Shown: in pieces, positions 31,343 to 40,263 of the stretch
Layout: each line of letters begins with the position of its first letter
Position numbering within the stretch: the stretch's first letter is position 1
Virus record (IMG/VR): IMGVR_UViG_3300037151_000077
Span: 1 to 52,233 of that record
Source: a virus
DNA length: 52,233 nucleotides
Strand: one strand, 5' to 3'
Translations under genes and position numbers: made by a program
The notes under the pieces: model-generated
Told to the model about the DNA's origin: nothing
The model's input: only the letters and a program-made list of their open reading frames with translations
Databases searched by the model: none

Positions 31343-31750
31343 ATGAAACCCCGCACCGAAGAAGAAATTCTTGCGCGCACTCCCTTGTCGGTGAAACTCG
31401 CCGACAAAGATTACGCGATCCCGCTCTTATCCGTCGGACCCCAGCGCGAGTGGCGAAAGAAACTATTCGCCGAACTCGTGCCCATTCTCGCAGCCTTCAA
31501 CTTCAACGCTGACGGCAAGAGTATGGCCGCGGGCCTGACCGCCGCCCTTCTCACTTTCCCAGAAAAACTCTGTGATCTGGTTTTTGCCTATGCGCCAGAT
31601 CTGCCGGAAGTCGAGATCCTCGCGAATGCCACGGAAGAGCAGGTCGCAACTGCCTTTTCGGCAATCTTTGCGGTCGCTTTCCCTTTCATCCCTCAGCTGG
31701 GGATGGTGACGACCATGCTGAGGGCGACGACGGCATCCTCGCCACAATAG
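31343..31750 (+). CDS. tail assembly chaperone, G-type
   Basis: 135 residues (MKPRTEEEILARTPLSVKLADKDYAIPLLS; REWRKKLFAELVPIL). Small helical protein in the slot between tail tube and tape measure. Near its 3' end lies the heptamer TTTCCCT (31678-31684) in the phase needed for -1 frameshifting into the T frame. Chaperones of this kind coat the tape measure during tail assembly. Confidence 0.75.
   Translation: MKPRTEEEILARTPLSVKLADKDYAIPLLSVGPQREWRKKLFAELVPILAAFNFNADGKSMAAGLTAALLTFPEKLCDLVFAYAPDLPEVEILANATEEQVATAFSAIFAVAFPFIPQLGMVTTMLRATTASSPQ
31678..31684 (+). other. slippery heptamer for -1 frameshift
   Basis: T TTC CCT in the zero frame of the G gene, matching X XXY YYZ. A -1 slip reads TTT CCC and enters a frame open from here to 32022. 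No downstream pseudoknot was defined by eye. Confidence 0.65.
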
Positions 31751-32022
31751 GCGAGTTACACGAGCTTGCGCTCTCGGAGTGGCACCTTACTCCGCACCAG
31801 ATCAACTATGAGTGGACAGAAGAGCAGTTGGCTCTGATGTTCAAGAAGCGGCACCACCGCCTGACTCGCCTGGCGGAAGAAATCGAAGCGCGGCGCTCAG
31901 GCGATCCCGGCCGCGCACCATCCCATTCCCCGACACCGCGGCGCGTATCGAACGATGCGTTCTTCGCACGCATCGCGGAGATGCGCGCCAAAGGCGGAGC
32001 TTGCGAAGTTTCCAAGACCTAA
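31684..32022 (+). CDS. tail assembly chaperone T extension (made by -1 frameshift)
   Basis: The frame has no good start, but reads FHPSAGDGDDHAEGDDGI, then GELHELALSEWHLTPHQINYEWTEEQLALMFKKRHHRL, the expected chaperone extension (YEWTEEQ...M). Joined to the first 114 codons of the G gene it gives a G-T fusion of about 226 residues. Ends ten bases before the tape measure gene. Confidence 0.7.
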   Translation, partial: FHPSAGDGDDHAEGDDGILATIGELHELALSEWHLTPHQINYEWTEEQLALMFKKRHHRLTRLAEEIEARRSGDPGRAPSHSPTPRRVSNDAFFARIAEMRAKGGACEVSKT

Positions 32023-32031
32023 CGTGAATTT

Positions 32032-34647
32032 ATGGCCCAATCAGTAGGCGACGCAGTCCTAACGTTTCTCGGCGACACGACGAACCTCGACCAGGCCTTT
32101 GCCATAGTTGCGTCCGGAGCGGAAAAGTCGATGTCCGCGGCCGCAGACAGCGTGGGTCAGGTTAGCGATTCTCTTCACGACATCAGTTTCGAACTGGACG
32201 CCACGGCCTCCAATGCGGCCTATGCCGGCGGTGAGATCAAAGAGGCAATGAACAAGGCGGCGGTCGCGACGGGCGAGGCGCGCGGGGAAGCGATGCTGCT
32301 CGGCGAAGCCTTCGGCGTTCACCTACCACGCCACGTAACCTCATTTGTGGCCACACTTCCGGGCGTGGGCGAAGCACTCGAGGGCGCATTCGCGGCCACG
32401 GCGGTGCTGTTCCTCATCGACGCCCTGGTGAAAGGCTCTGAGAAACTTTCCCAGTGGGTTGCCAATACTTTTATCTTCACCCAGGCGATGAAGGATTCTG
32501 ACCAGTCCGTCAAGGATCAGAACAAGTCCCTGATCCTGCTCGCCGCGCAAATCGATCAAGACAAACAAGCCCTGTCTAATTTCGGCAAGACACAGGCGGA
32601 GATTAAGAGCGACAAGGTCGCGGCACTCACGGCGGCGATCAAAGACAACGAGGCTAAATTCGCGACGGCCAAGGTAGCGGCTGCTGCCTATGCCACGGCG
32701 GTGAAACTGTCGAAGCCGGAAGAAGCGGCGGAGCAGCTCGGGAAACTTAACGGCGTTCTCGGCTCTGTCGCCTCCGCCTTCGCCAAGGTCGCGGTCGAGG
32801 AGAAAAGCGTCTTCGATTCCATTAAAGCGTTCTTCACCGGCGGTAAAAACCCCGCGGAATTGGCGGCGGAAGCCCAAAAGGCCGGGATGGCGGCCCAAGT
32901 GGCAACAATACAGACCAGCCAAACGATCATCGACGAGAAGGTGAAGCTCGCGCTCGCCGTCAAAGAGCTAACCGTTCAGGAGATTGCGGATCAGGAAGCG
33001 GCCGCAAAAGAGTCGATCAGCAATTCGGAAACGGTCGGGATGGCCAGGATCCAAGTCTGGGCAGCCGACGCGAAGTACCAAGCCGCGTTCGCCAAGGACG
33101 CCGCTGCGGCAACGCTGAAAGTTGAACAAGAGCAGGCCGAAAAAGAATACCAGCTCAAGCTTCAGACGCTGCAAAAAGAGAAGGCCGCCGAGCAATCCGC
33201 TGCCACAGCCTACAGCAAGGTCAGCCACGACCCGCAAACCGACGAAGAATTAACCCTCAAGAAGGACGCAGCGCTAAAGGAAGAAGCGCTGGTCAAGTCG
33301 ACCAACGCGAAGATCGAGGCTCTGGACGCCGAGCACTACGCGAAAGAAAAACAGATCGCCACGGCGGGCGATGAGGCGATCCTTAAGTTGCACGCCGACG
33401 CCGCGGTCCTGGCGTCCGCTGTTGCTAAGGGCTTCTTCCCCAGTCTCCCGGCAGACACGCGGGATCTTCTCAGTATGGACGACGCCGCGAAAAAGCTTGG
33501 CGTCACCCTCTCGAAGAACCTGGAGAAGGGCGCCAATGAAGCTCGATCTGCCCTCGCCCTGCTCGACAAAGAATACAAGGGCGGTCAAATTTCGCTCCGC
33601 GATTATCAGCAGGCTCAGATGGGAGCGTTAGCGGCGCAGATTGCCTATGACAAAGAAATCGGGGTGGCACCCAAACTGATTGCGGCCGAGCAGCATGCCT
33701 ACGATCTGCTCAAGGCGAGTGTCGACAAGGTTTATGCATCAGAGAAGCAGGAAAAGACTTTCTGGGATGGGTTCTCGACCGAGTTTGCCAAGAAAGCGAA
33801 GAACGTAGGCGACGAAGCCCAGGCGATGGGGCAAATGATGGCGAACGCCGCGGCGCAGATGGATCAGGCCTTCGCATCCGCCATTATGGGAGCGCTCAAG
33901 AGCGGCCAAAGCATCGGCGCGGCTTTAGAGAAGGCGACTGCGGAAGTTCTGATCAACCTCGCCACGCAAGCCGGTGCGCACGCCCTGTATTGCACGGCGA
34001 TGGGCATCGCAGAATTGGCATTGGGCGTGACCTCGTCCTCGGCAGCGGAATGGTTTACGGCCGCGGCCGAGTTTGGCCTGGTCGCTGGAGCCGCCGGCGG
34101 AGCGGGGATAGCGATGAGCGGTGGGAGCGGTGGTGGCGGCTCCAAGGGAAATAACGTTTCTGGTTCCAGCAATCCTGGCGGAGTTGGTCAGTCGAGCTCC
34201 TCGGGCGGCGGAGTCAATCAAACCGGGACCGTCCCTAAGCTTGCAACGGGCGGAATCGTGTCGAACCGGACGATGTTCATGGCGGGAGATAGTCCGTCGG
34301 GCGGCGATGCCGAGGAAGCGATTGTGCCGCTCTCGGATCCATCGGCTTTGGCGAAGATCTCAAATGCACTCGCGATGCGTGCGCCCTCGGCGGCCATGAC
34401 GTCTTCCGCGGCGGCAGTGGCCTCGGCTTCGGCGCCGTCATCTGATGCAAACTCGGGCGGCGGAGCAGGCGACTCTTCCTCTGGAGGTGGTGGCGGAGAT
34501 ACTCATCTCCACCTCAACGTTAAAGGCGGCGTGCTCGATTCCGGTACTCTGAAAAAGACGATGACCAAATATCAGCGCATGCTGCAGCAGAACCGCGCTA
34601 ACTTCACTTCCTCGAATTCGCTCCGCGTCACGAAAAGGTCCCAATGA
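32032..34647 (+). CDS. tape measure protein
   Basis: 871 residues, the longest tail gene besides the repeat protein. N-terminal VGDAVLTFLGDTTNLDQAFAIV, a hydrophobic stretch near residues 100-140 (FVATLPGVGEALEGAFAATAVLFLIDALV), long helical Ala/Lys/Glu repeats (about 150-610), and a Gly/Ser-rich C-terminus with VPKLATGGIVSNRTMFMAGD and EEAIVPLSD, a common end of tape measures. It sets tail length and takes part in DNA injection. Weak ribosome site. Confidence 0.9.
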   Translation: MAQSVGDAVLTFLGDTTNLDQAFAIVASGAEKSMSAAADSVGQVSDSLHDISFELDATASNAAYAGGEIKEAMNKAAVATGEARGEAMLLGEAFGVHLPRHVTSFVATLPGVGEALEGAFAATAVLFLIDALVKGSEKLSQWVANTFIFTQAMKDSDQSVKDQNKSLILLAAQIDQDKQALSNFGKTQAEIKSDKVAALTAAIKDNEAKFATAKVAAAAYATAVKLSKPEEAAEQLGKLNGVLGSVASAFAKVAVEEKSVFDSIKAFFTGGKNPAELAAEAQKAGMAAQVATIQTSQTIIDEKVKLALAVKELTVQEIADQEAAAKESISNSETVGMARIQVWAADAKYQAAFAKDAAAATLKVEQEQAEKEYQLKLQTLQKEKAAEQSAATAYSKVSHDPQTDEELTLKKDAALKEEALVKSTNAKIEALDAEHYAKEKQIATAGDEAILKLHADAAVLASAVAKGFFPSLPADTRDLLSMDDAAKKLGVTLSKNLEKGANEARSALALLDKEYKGGQISLRDYQQAQMGALAAQIAYDKEIGVAPKLIAAEQHAYDLLKASVDKVYASEKQEKTFWDGFSTEFAKKAKNVGDEAQAMGQMMANAAAQMDQAFASAIMGALKSGQSIGAALEKATAEVLINLATQAGAHALYCTAMGIAELALGVTSSSAAEWFTAAAEFGLVAGAAGGAGIAMSGGSGGGGSKGNNVSGSSNPGGVGQSSSSGGGVNQTGTVPKLATGGIVSNRTMFMAGDSPSGGDAEEAIVPLSDPSALAKISNALAMRAPSAAMTSSAAAVASASAPSSDANSGGGAGDSSSGGGGGDTHLHLNVKGGVLDSGTLKKTMTKYQRMLQQNRANFTSSNSLRVTKRSQ

Positions 34648-35054
34648 TTCAGGGCATGCTCATTTACAATACCGGATCGGGCGACGTAGAGTTCACGCCC
34701 ACCTACCCAGCACTCAAGAAACCATTCGGCGCTGGAGGACTGTCCGCCACACGCCACGACTCGATCGCCACTGCTGGAAATAAGCAGTCGGTTCTCGAAC
34801 GCATCGATACCTTGAACTCGCTGACGTTCCCGATCTGCCCGGAATCCGATATGCCGAGCTGGATCTTGTTCTTGAACTACGCGCTCGGTGGCGGGGTCTT
34901 CGCCTACCGGCCGAACGCGGCGGATAACACGGTTTGGTACGAGTACACGCTCGATTCGATGACTGCGCCTTTCAAGTTCGTGAGCTTTGGGGTGTTTGAG
35001 GTTGCTCTGCAGTGCCGGCTGTGGGTTGGGGCGACCGTGGTGTCAGGAAGCTAA
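34644..35054 (+). CDS. distal tail-type protein
   Basis: 136 residues, ATGA overlap with the tape measure gene. It has GDVEFTPTYPALKKPFGAGGL, FPICPESDMPSWILFLNYALGGG and FKFVSFGVFEVALQCRLW. The slot after the tape measure is normally taken by the distal tail (Dit) protein; the similarity is by position rather than clear motif. Confidence 0.55.
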   Translation: MIQGMLIYNTGSGDVEFTPTYPALKKPFGAGGLSATRHDSIATAGNKQSVLERIDTLNSLTFPICPESDMPSWILFLNYALGGGVFAYRPNAADNTVWYEYTLDSMTAPFKFVSFGVFEVALQCRLWVGATVVSGS

Positions 35055-35069
35055 GACCGGGTGTTTCAG

Positions 35070-35095
35070 GAGAGTTTAAATGGAAAAAAACTCTC
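35070..35095 (+). terminator. weak hairpin after distal tail gene
   Basis: GAGAGTTT and AAACTCTC pair (8 base pairs) around a ten-base loop. No T-run follows. Low-confidence terminator or attenuator in the 89-base gap. Confidence 0.25.
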
Positions 35096-35143
35096 TGTTC
35101 ACGCATCTCGCGTAACACCATGCCCGGCCCAGTGTAATTCTAG

Positions 35144-36529
35144 ATGATCTCCTCCACCTCCAATTTTCAAGCCGCGCTCGCCGCCTTCTCGAACGGCAAC
35201 ATCGTCGTCCAGGTGGTGATCGAAGGCTACTCGCGCGTCTTTACCGACTACCCCGACGGCATTGCCGGCCACTATCCGTGGATTGTTTCGGTCGACGACT
35301 TAGACCTGACCTTAAACGATCTCAGCGGAGGAGCCGACCAGCGCACTGGAGGCGTGACGGTGCAGGACGTGGCTGGATTCATCACCGGCGATTTTCCCGG
35401 TTTCGTGTTCGAGGGAAAGCAGATTCAGATCAACGTTGGCTTCCCAGGCCTGGCACAAATCGATTACGCGACCGTGTTCACCGGATTCATCGACACGGTG
35501 AGCTCCGCCAACGCCAACCTGGAATACTACATTCAGTTCTCCGACGTTCAGACCAAGCTCGCCGCGGTCATCTACCAGACGGGCGACGATGGCGGATCCA
35601 CCTCGTCGACCAACACGAAAACAGTAAGCGGGCATCCCCTGGCGATTCTGATGAACATCTGCCAGCAGCTCGGCGTTCCCTGCGACACCACGAAGATCAC
35701 GGCTTACATGAACGGACCGTTCGCCGGCACGATCTTCAGCTTCGAGCTGAACCAGGCGCCGGCCGCGGTCGACTTCATCAAAGCGCAACTGATGAAACCG
35801 CTCGGTGGCTACATGTGGGTCAACGCCGCGGGCCTGGTGACCGTCAATTTCTTTTATCCGCTCGCGGGGCCCGTCGCCGTGGGATCGTTCTCGCGCAATA
35901 ACTGGCTGGCCATCCCGGAGGCCGGCCAGACCGCCATGGTCAACACCGTGCAGATGCAGTTCGACCTCGATGACTCCAATGCCGACAGCTCCGGCAATTA
36001 CCTTTCTTCCGAAACCCTGAACTATGGGCCGAGTTATGCGCTCTACGGCAATCTCTCGAGCGAATCGACGATCAATGCAGATGGCGTCCGGAGCGCGTTT
36101 CAGGGCTTCTTCATTGCGGCGCTGACGAGCCGACTGATTTTCATGCGCTACGGCTTCAAGAATCTGACCTTCGACTCCGAGAGCTCCGGTGGATCGAACC
36201 CCGATTCCTTTTGGAACACGCTCCTCTACGAGCCTGGGGATATCGTCTCCGTGACGCATCCGCAGATCCCGGACCGCGCCGCCGGCGTGATGGGACTCAC
36301 CAACAAACTCTTCGAGATGCTGAATAAGACGATCAAGTTCAGCGAAGGCACGTTGGTGTACTCGATGATCGACGCCTCGTATCTCGAAGACTTCGGCGAC
36401 TACAAGATTGCACCGTTTGGCGAAGCCTACTACGCCGCGGCGAGCTCAGGCGATAAGACCGAGTACATGTTCTTCTGCAACGCCAGTGACCAATACTCGA
36501 ACGGCGATCCCGCGCATATTTTAGGCTAA
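35144..36529 (+). CDS. tail hub/baseplate protein
   Basis: 461 residues, beta-rich. Segments NIVVQVVIEGYSRVFTDY, FPGFVFEGKQIQINVGFPGL, TGFIDTVSSANANLEYYIQFSD and PGDIVSVTHPQIPDRAAGVMGL resemble phage tail hub proteins (gp27/Gp44-like). The order Dit then hub supports this. No peptidase motif seen. The ribosome site is weak. Confidence 0.6.
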   Translation: MISSTSNFQAALAAFSNGNIVVQVVIEGYSRVFTDYPDGIAGHYPWIVSVDDLDLTLNDLSGGADQRTGGVTVQDVAGFITGDFPGFVFEGKQIQINVGFPGLAQIDYATVFTGFIDTVSSANANLEYYIQFSDVQTKLAAVIYQTGDDGGSTSSTNTKTVSGHPLAILMNICQQLGVPCDTTKITAYMNGPFAGTIFSFELNQAPAAVDFIKAQLMKPLGGYMWVNAAGLVTVNFFYPLAGPVAVGSFSRNNWLAIPEAGQTAMVNTVQMQFDLDDSNADSSGNYLSSETLNYGPSYALYGNLSSESTINADGVRSAFQGFFIAALTSRLIFMRYGFKNLTFDSESSGGSNPDSFWNTLLYEPGDIVSVTHPQIPDRAAGVMGLTNKLFEMLNKTIKFSEGTLVYSMIDASYLEDFGDYKIAPFGEAYYAAASSGDKTEYMFFCNASDQYSNGDPAHILG

Positions 36530-36551
36530 AGGTTTAGGGGGTAAGACAAAT

Positions 36552-36722
36552 ATGAAACGCATTCCCGATGTAGGTCAGCTCTCGACGCTCGCGCTGATGG
36601 TTTACGGCGCACTGCCGGCGGCGGATCCGTTCCGCGCTCAAACCGCGGTGCAGGCCGCCCTCACCGTCTACGAGGAAGCCGAGAAGCAAGTGGAAGCGAT
36701 GGAGCAAAGTAATCGGCTTTAA
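36552..36722 (+). CDS. small protein between hub and large tail protein
   Basis: 56 residues (MKRIPDVGQLSTLALMVYGA ... EEAEKQVEAMEQSNRL), closed by TAA two bases before the next ATG. Helical C-terminus. It is well spaced and in a tight gene row, so probably real. Function unknown. Confidence 0.55.
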   Translation: MKRIPDVGQLSTLALMVYGALPAADPFRAQTAVQAALTVYEEAEKQVEAMEQSNRL

Positions 36723-36724
36723 AA

Positions 36725-39397
36725 ATGGGTCAGCCAACTTTTGTCCAGAAAATCGACGCTTCAAACGCGAACGCGAGTTCATTGACTCTCACTCCGTCCG
36801 CGGCCACAACCGCTGGCAACCTGTTGCTGGTCGGCATTCTGCTGAATGCGAACGGCGCCCAGACTCCAGCCGCGGTGGCGGGAATCATCGATTCGGCGGG
36901 CACTCCCGTGGTCGCCGGCATCTCGACCGGAGTCCCGGTCAATACCTGGACGCCTCTCGCGAGCAATTCCGACGACGGCGTTTTTCTCCAGTGGTGGATC
37001 TGTAAGGGGGCAGTCTCGATCACGGATCTCGTGATCAGCCTGACTTATCCGCAGTCGATCATCGCCTTCGCGATGGAATACAACTCGGCGAACGGGATCA
37101 CGAACCCGATCTTTCAGACGCTTTTGTCGAATCAGAACACGATCACAACCGAGTACATCAAGGAGACGGCATCGACTTTCCCGAACTCCGGGGCCCAGCT
37201 GATGATTGGCCTCTTCGCGATGCTCGGCGACACCTTCAACGCGACGCCGCTCGAGGGAACCAACCGCGCAACCAATGATCTGAACATCCCTCCCGCTCTT
37301 TCCTACCAGGTGCTCGAGAACGGAACGGTCGACGAGACTGGCCTGTTGAACTTAACCGCGGTGAGCGCAACCCAGCTCGCGACCGTGGCCAACGTCGGGA
37401 CGAGCACGATGCAGTGCTTTTATCTTTTGATCTCTGGCGGCCTGGTGCTGAATACGCCTCCCGGCTTGTCGGATCAACCGGACGCATCGCTGACAGTCGG
37501 CGAGTTCGCGCTTGGCATTCAGCTGGCAAAGATTTCAGGCAACGCCGCTCTCGGCATGACGAGGATGGAGTTCTTTCAAGGCGTGTACACGAACGGCGAG
37601 ACGGTTGACCTTCCGGTTTCACCGGTCGATGGCTACGAGTACCAGCAGAACGAGCTCACCTACGTCTGGGGAATCTATTCGACCTGCAATACCGGCAATG
37701 GGTGGATTACCGGGCCGCAGGCTCTTTGGTATGCCCAATGGGGCGTCGACCAGGAGACGGGCCTTGTCTCGAGCGAAGAGTGGTATCGCGCGGATGGCGC
37801 GGCCGGCATCTCGAACGACGGCTATCTCCAGGTCTTCACCATCGCGCAGCGCCAGCAGCAGACGCTGCAGCTGGCGGAGATTCCGACCTACACCGATCTT
37901 CCTGCGGCCATCTTCAAGACCGATCTGGCTTACTCCGAAGATCTGATGATCGACCTGAACAACAATTCAAAGTTCACGGTGGTCGGGCAAGAGTGCATCT
38001 CGATGGGAGAGTTCTACAACGGTCAAACCGTTCCGACGCCGGTCTCGCCCGCGGACGATTACGCCTATTCCTACGGGGAAGTGACGTTCATCTTTTCCTG
38101 GCGCTGGACGACGGGGCAGCTGGGGTATGTCCAGCTCGCATGCCCGCCGTACTATACCCTGGCTTCGCTCAACGCCGCGATCAGCTCAAGTGGCGTGGTG
38201 ACGTGCGCCGTCGGCATGATGGGCGATGGCGGCGAAAACTACACGTCTTACAACGCCCTCGGCCGAATCGCGGTCTTTGCACTCTGCCAGCGTCAACCGC
38301 GCTGGTCGGTGCCATGGAACGCCGCGCCGTGGGACAACGTCGGAGGCAAGAACGCATCGTTCATCATCGGCTCGGGTTTGACCGCGAACAATCCGGACGC
38401 TGGCGGTTACGGCGGTCCCTACTCTCCTGCAGGCCTCCAGATTGGCGGGCCGACCATCATCAAAGTCACAGCGGGACAGACTTACATCTTGAGTTACGTC
38501 GGGGGAACGATCCCGGTTCATAACTCCTACGGAACTTTGATCGGACCGCTTGGTGAGGTTGGAACGACAGAAGCCGGCGTGACTCCTTCTCCAGGCTCTT
38601 ATGTCTCCGGTGGACCGAACACCTCGCAGTCGTGCATCGGATGCTACACCGACGCTCTGGGGAACATCGTGGGATCTCCGTTTGTTGTGGGAACCGCTCC
38701 GCTCTCTTTGACGATCCCATCCGGCGCGACCCAGATCCAGCTCGGCAACAACGACTCCTATGGTTCCTGGCCGATCACTCCGACTTACGCGAATTACAAC
38801 CAGGGCGCGTGGCAGTTCCTCATCAACCGCTACGTCCCGGTCGTAGGGAACAAGTTCGCCGAGATCGACAACTCTCTGTTCTATCCCGGTGAAGCGATTC
38901 CCGCCGGCATCGCCGCACAGATCAATCAAAACATCCTGGAGGCCTCGCTCTCGCCGGAGTTCTTTGGACCGACACTCTACGCTCCGGGCGCCACGATCCC
39001 GACGCCAGTCTCTCCTCTCGACGGCTATGCGTATTCGAGAGCGGAGCTGACCTACATCTGGGAGTGGGCTGAGATGACGCCCGGCGGCTGGCCACCGAAT
39101 AGTGGCTCCAACAATCGCACAGCCATGTTCGCGGCGAACATCAACCAATCGACCGGCGTAATTACGAACACGGTGGTCAGCGGCGAAACCTCCTATGTCA
39201 TCTGGAGGCTCGAGCCCGGTGGACCGTACCAGGCGGAGACGACAAACGGGAAAATCTCGGTCACCGTCGTCGGCTTCCGCGCCGCGCAGCAGACCGCGAT
39301 CACGACGCCGGCAACAGTGAACACACCGCCGAGCGATACCGGTTCCGCGATCACCGATCAGCCGACTCAGACGCAAGTCTTCATCAATGGTGTCTAG
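36725..39397 (+). CDS. large tail protein with three-fold repeated domain
   Basis: 890 residues, beta-rich. The first 245 residues resemble a surface domain with SLTLTPSAATTAGNLLLVGI. A recurring unit with PVSPxDGYxYxxxELTYxW appears near 298, 438 and 757 (PVSPVDGYEYQQNELTYVW, PVSPADDYAYSYGEVTFIF, PVSPLDGYAYSRAELTYIW). Between the last two lies a Gly-rich domain (GGYGGPYSPAGLQIGGPT). Probably a tail-tip or fibre protein contacting the host. No enzymatic motif found. Confidence 0.65.
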   Translation: MGQPTFVQKIDASNANASSLTLTPSAATTAGNLLLVGILLNANGAQTPAAVAGIIDSAGTPVVAGISTGVPVNTWTPLASNSDDGVFLQWWICKGAVSITDLVISLTYPQSIIAFAMEYNSANGITNPIFQTLLSNQNTITTEYIKETASTFPNSGAQLMIGLFAMLGDTFNATPLEGTNRATNDLNIPPALSYQVLENGTVDETGLLNLTAVSATQLATVANVGTSTMQCFYLLISGGLVLNTPPGLSDQPDASLTVGEFALGIQLAKISGNAALGMTRMEFFQGVYTNGETVDLPVSPVDGYEYQQNELTYVWGIYSTCNTGNGWITGPQALWYAQWGVDQETGLVSSEEWYRADGAAGISNDGYLQVFTIAQRQQQTLQLAEIPTYTDLPAAIFKTDLAYSEDLMIDLNNNSKFTVVGQECISMGEFYNGQTVPTPVSPADDYAYSYGEVTFIFSWRWTTGQLGYVQLACPPYYTLASLNAAISSSGVVTCAVGMMGDGGENYTSYNALGRIAVFALCQRQPRWSVPWNAAPWDNVGGKNASFIIGSGLTANNPDAGGYGGPYSPAGLQIGGPTIIKVTAGQTYILSYVGGTIPVHNSYGTLIGPLGEVGTTEAGVTPSPGSYVSGGPNTSQSCIGCYTDALGNIVGSPFVVGTAPLSLTIPSGATQIQLGNNDSYGSWPITPTYANYNQGAWQFLINRYVPVVGNKFAEIDNSLFYPGEAIPAGIAAQINQNILEASLSPEFFGPTLYAPGATIPTPVSPLDGYAYSRAELTYIWEWAEMTPGGWPPNSGSNNRTAMFAANINQSTGVITNTVVSGETSYVIWRLEPGGPYQAETTNGKISVTVVGFRAAQQTAITTPATVNTPPSDTGSAITDQPTQTQVFINGV

Positions 39398-39435
39398 ATC
39401 TGGTGTGTAGCTCTGGCGCCTAGATCTGGTGTGTA
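39394..39435. repeat. duplicated 16-base stop-codon context
   Basis: CTAGATCTGGTGTGTA occurs at 39394-39409 and 39420-39435. The first copy contains the stop of the large tail protein, and both contain additional stops. Found in a 44-base intergenic gap. Confidence 0.8.
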
Positions 39436-39441
39436 AATAAA

Positions 39442-40257
39442 ATGTCAACCCAACCTCTGAACCTCAATTCGACGACGCCGGCGGCTCCTTCTGGATCCGT
39501 GAATCTACCATTCGCCGCGGATGCTCCGAATGCCGATCTCGCCATCGTGCGGAACGTCTCGATCTCGGCACCGGTGATGACGAATCTCATCGGAGGCCTG
39601 GTGCCGGCGCCTCCGAATCTTGCAACGGAGTATCTGGATGGGACGGGACATTTCTCGACGCCGGCGGGTGGCGGCGGCGGTGGCGGCTCTGCGATCGGGG
39701 GCAACGTCTGCGACCTTCCTTGGATCGGAACTCCCGGCTCGCCGAATACGTCATCGTTCAATATCAATGGGTACGCCTTCTGCCAGTTCATCGGCGGCAA
39801 CGCGATTCTCAATCCGTCTCTCAGTTGGACGATATCTTTCGACTACGCTGGCACGGGGGCTCAGGCGTTCATCGAGTTCACCTTGCTGCGGACGCTCAAG
39901 GGAAGCCTGGCGGTGACGGACGTGACGCGTATCACCTTCGCCTCGAGCGCCACTCCCACCTTCTCATCGCCCGGAGTGCAGACCTCGGACACGATGACGG
40001 TCACGATCGATGCCCTGCATGACTACTACTTCATCGTGAACGGCGGCTATACCGGGGTCACCAACGACATAGTCTCGAACAGCTACGGCGGCGGGAACCT
40101 GCCGACGATGCAGGGGTTCAATACGAACGTCGGCGGCGGAACCGCACTGGCCACGTCTTGGGCGAGCTTCATCGGCGGAGGCTCCGGTTCGTGGAGCGCA
40201 GCATGCCCGCTCGGGACTTCGCAGTTCTGGCTGTCGGACTGGATTAGAGAAAGTTAG
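39442..40257 (+). CDS. putative receptor-binding tail tip protein
   Basis: 271 residues. The N-terminus LNSTTPAAPSGSVNLPFAAD with RNVSIS is a pattern I associate with attachment segments of tail proteins. A Gly-rich linker of eight glycines (GGGGGGGS) near residue 76-83 follows, then a beta-sandwich-like domain (INGYAFCQFIGGNAILNPSLSWTISFDY; FLRT-like strands, HDYYFIVNGGY). Last gene of the tail block, immediately before the glycosyltransferases; a receptor-binding role is inferred. Confidence 0.55.
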   Translation: MSTQPLNLNSTTPAAPSGSVNLPFAADAPNADLAIVRNVSISAPVMTNLIGGLVPAPPNLATEYLDGTGHFSTPAGGGGGGGSAIGGNVCDLPWIGTPGSPNTSSFNINGYAFCQFIGGNAILNPSLSWTISFDYAGTGAQAFIEFTLLRTLKGSLAVTDVTRITFASSATPTFSSPGVQTSDTMTVTIDALHDYYFIVNGGYTGVTNDIVSNSYGGGNLPTMQGFNTNVGGGTALATSWASFIGGGSGSWSAACPLGTSQFWLSDWIRES

Positions 40258-40263
40258 TTCACC

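Noticed and set aside
35312-36259. 315-codon minus-strand frame
   Set aside because: Antisense of the tail hub gene, same shadow composition.
38186-39448. 420-codon minus-strand frame
   Set aside because: Antisense of the large tail protein; Arg-rich and without motifs.
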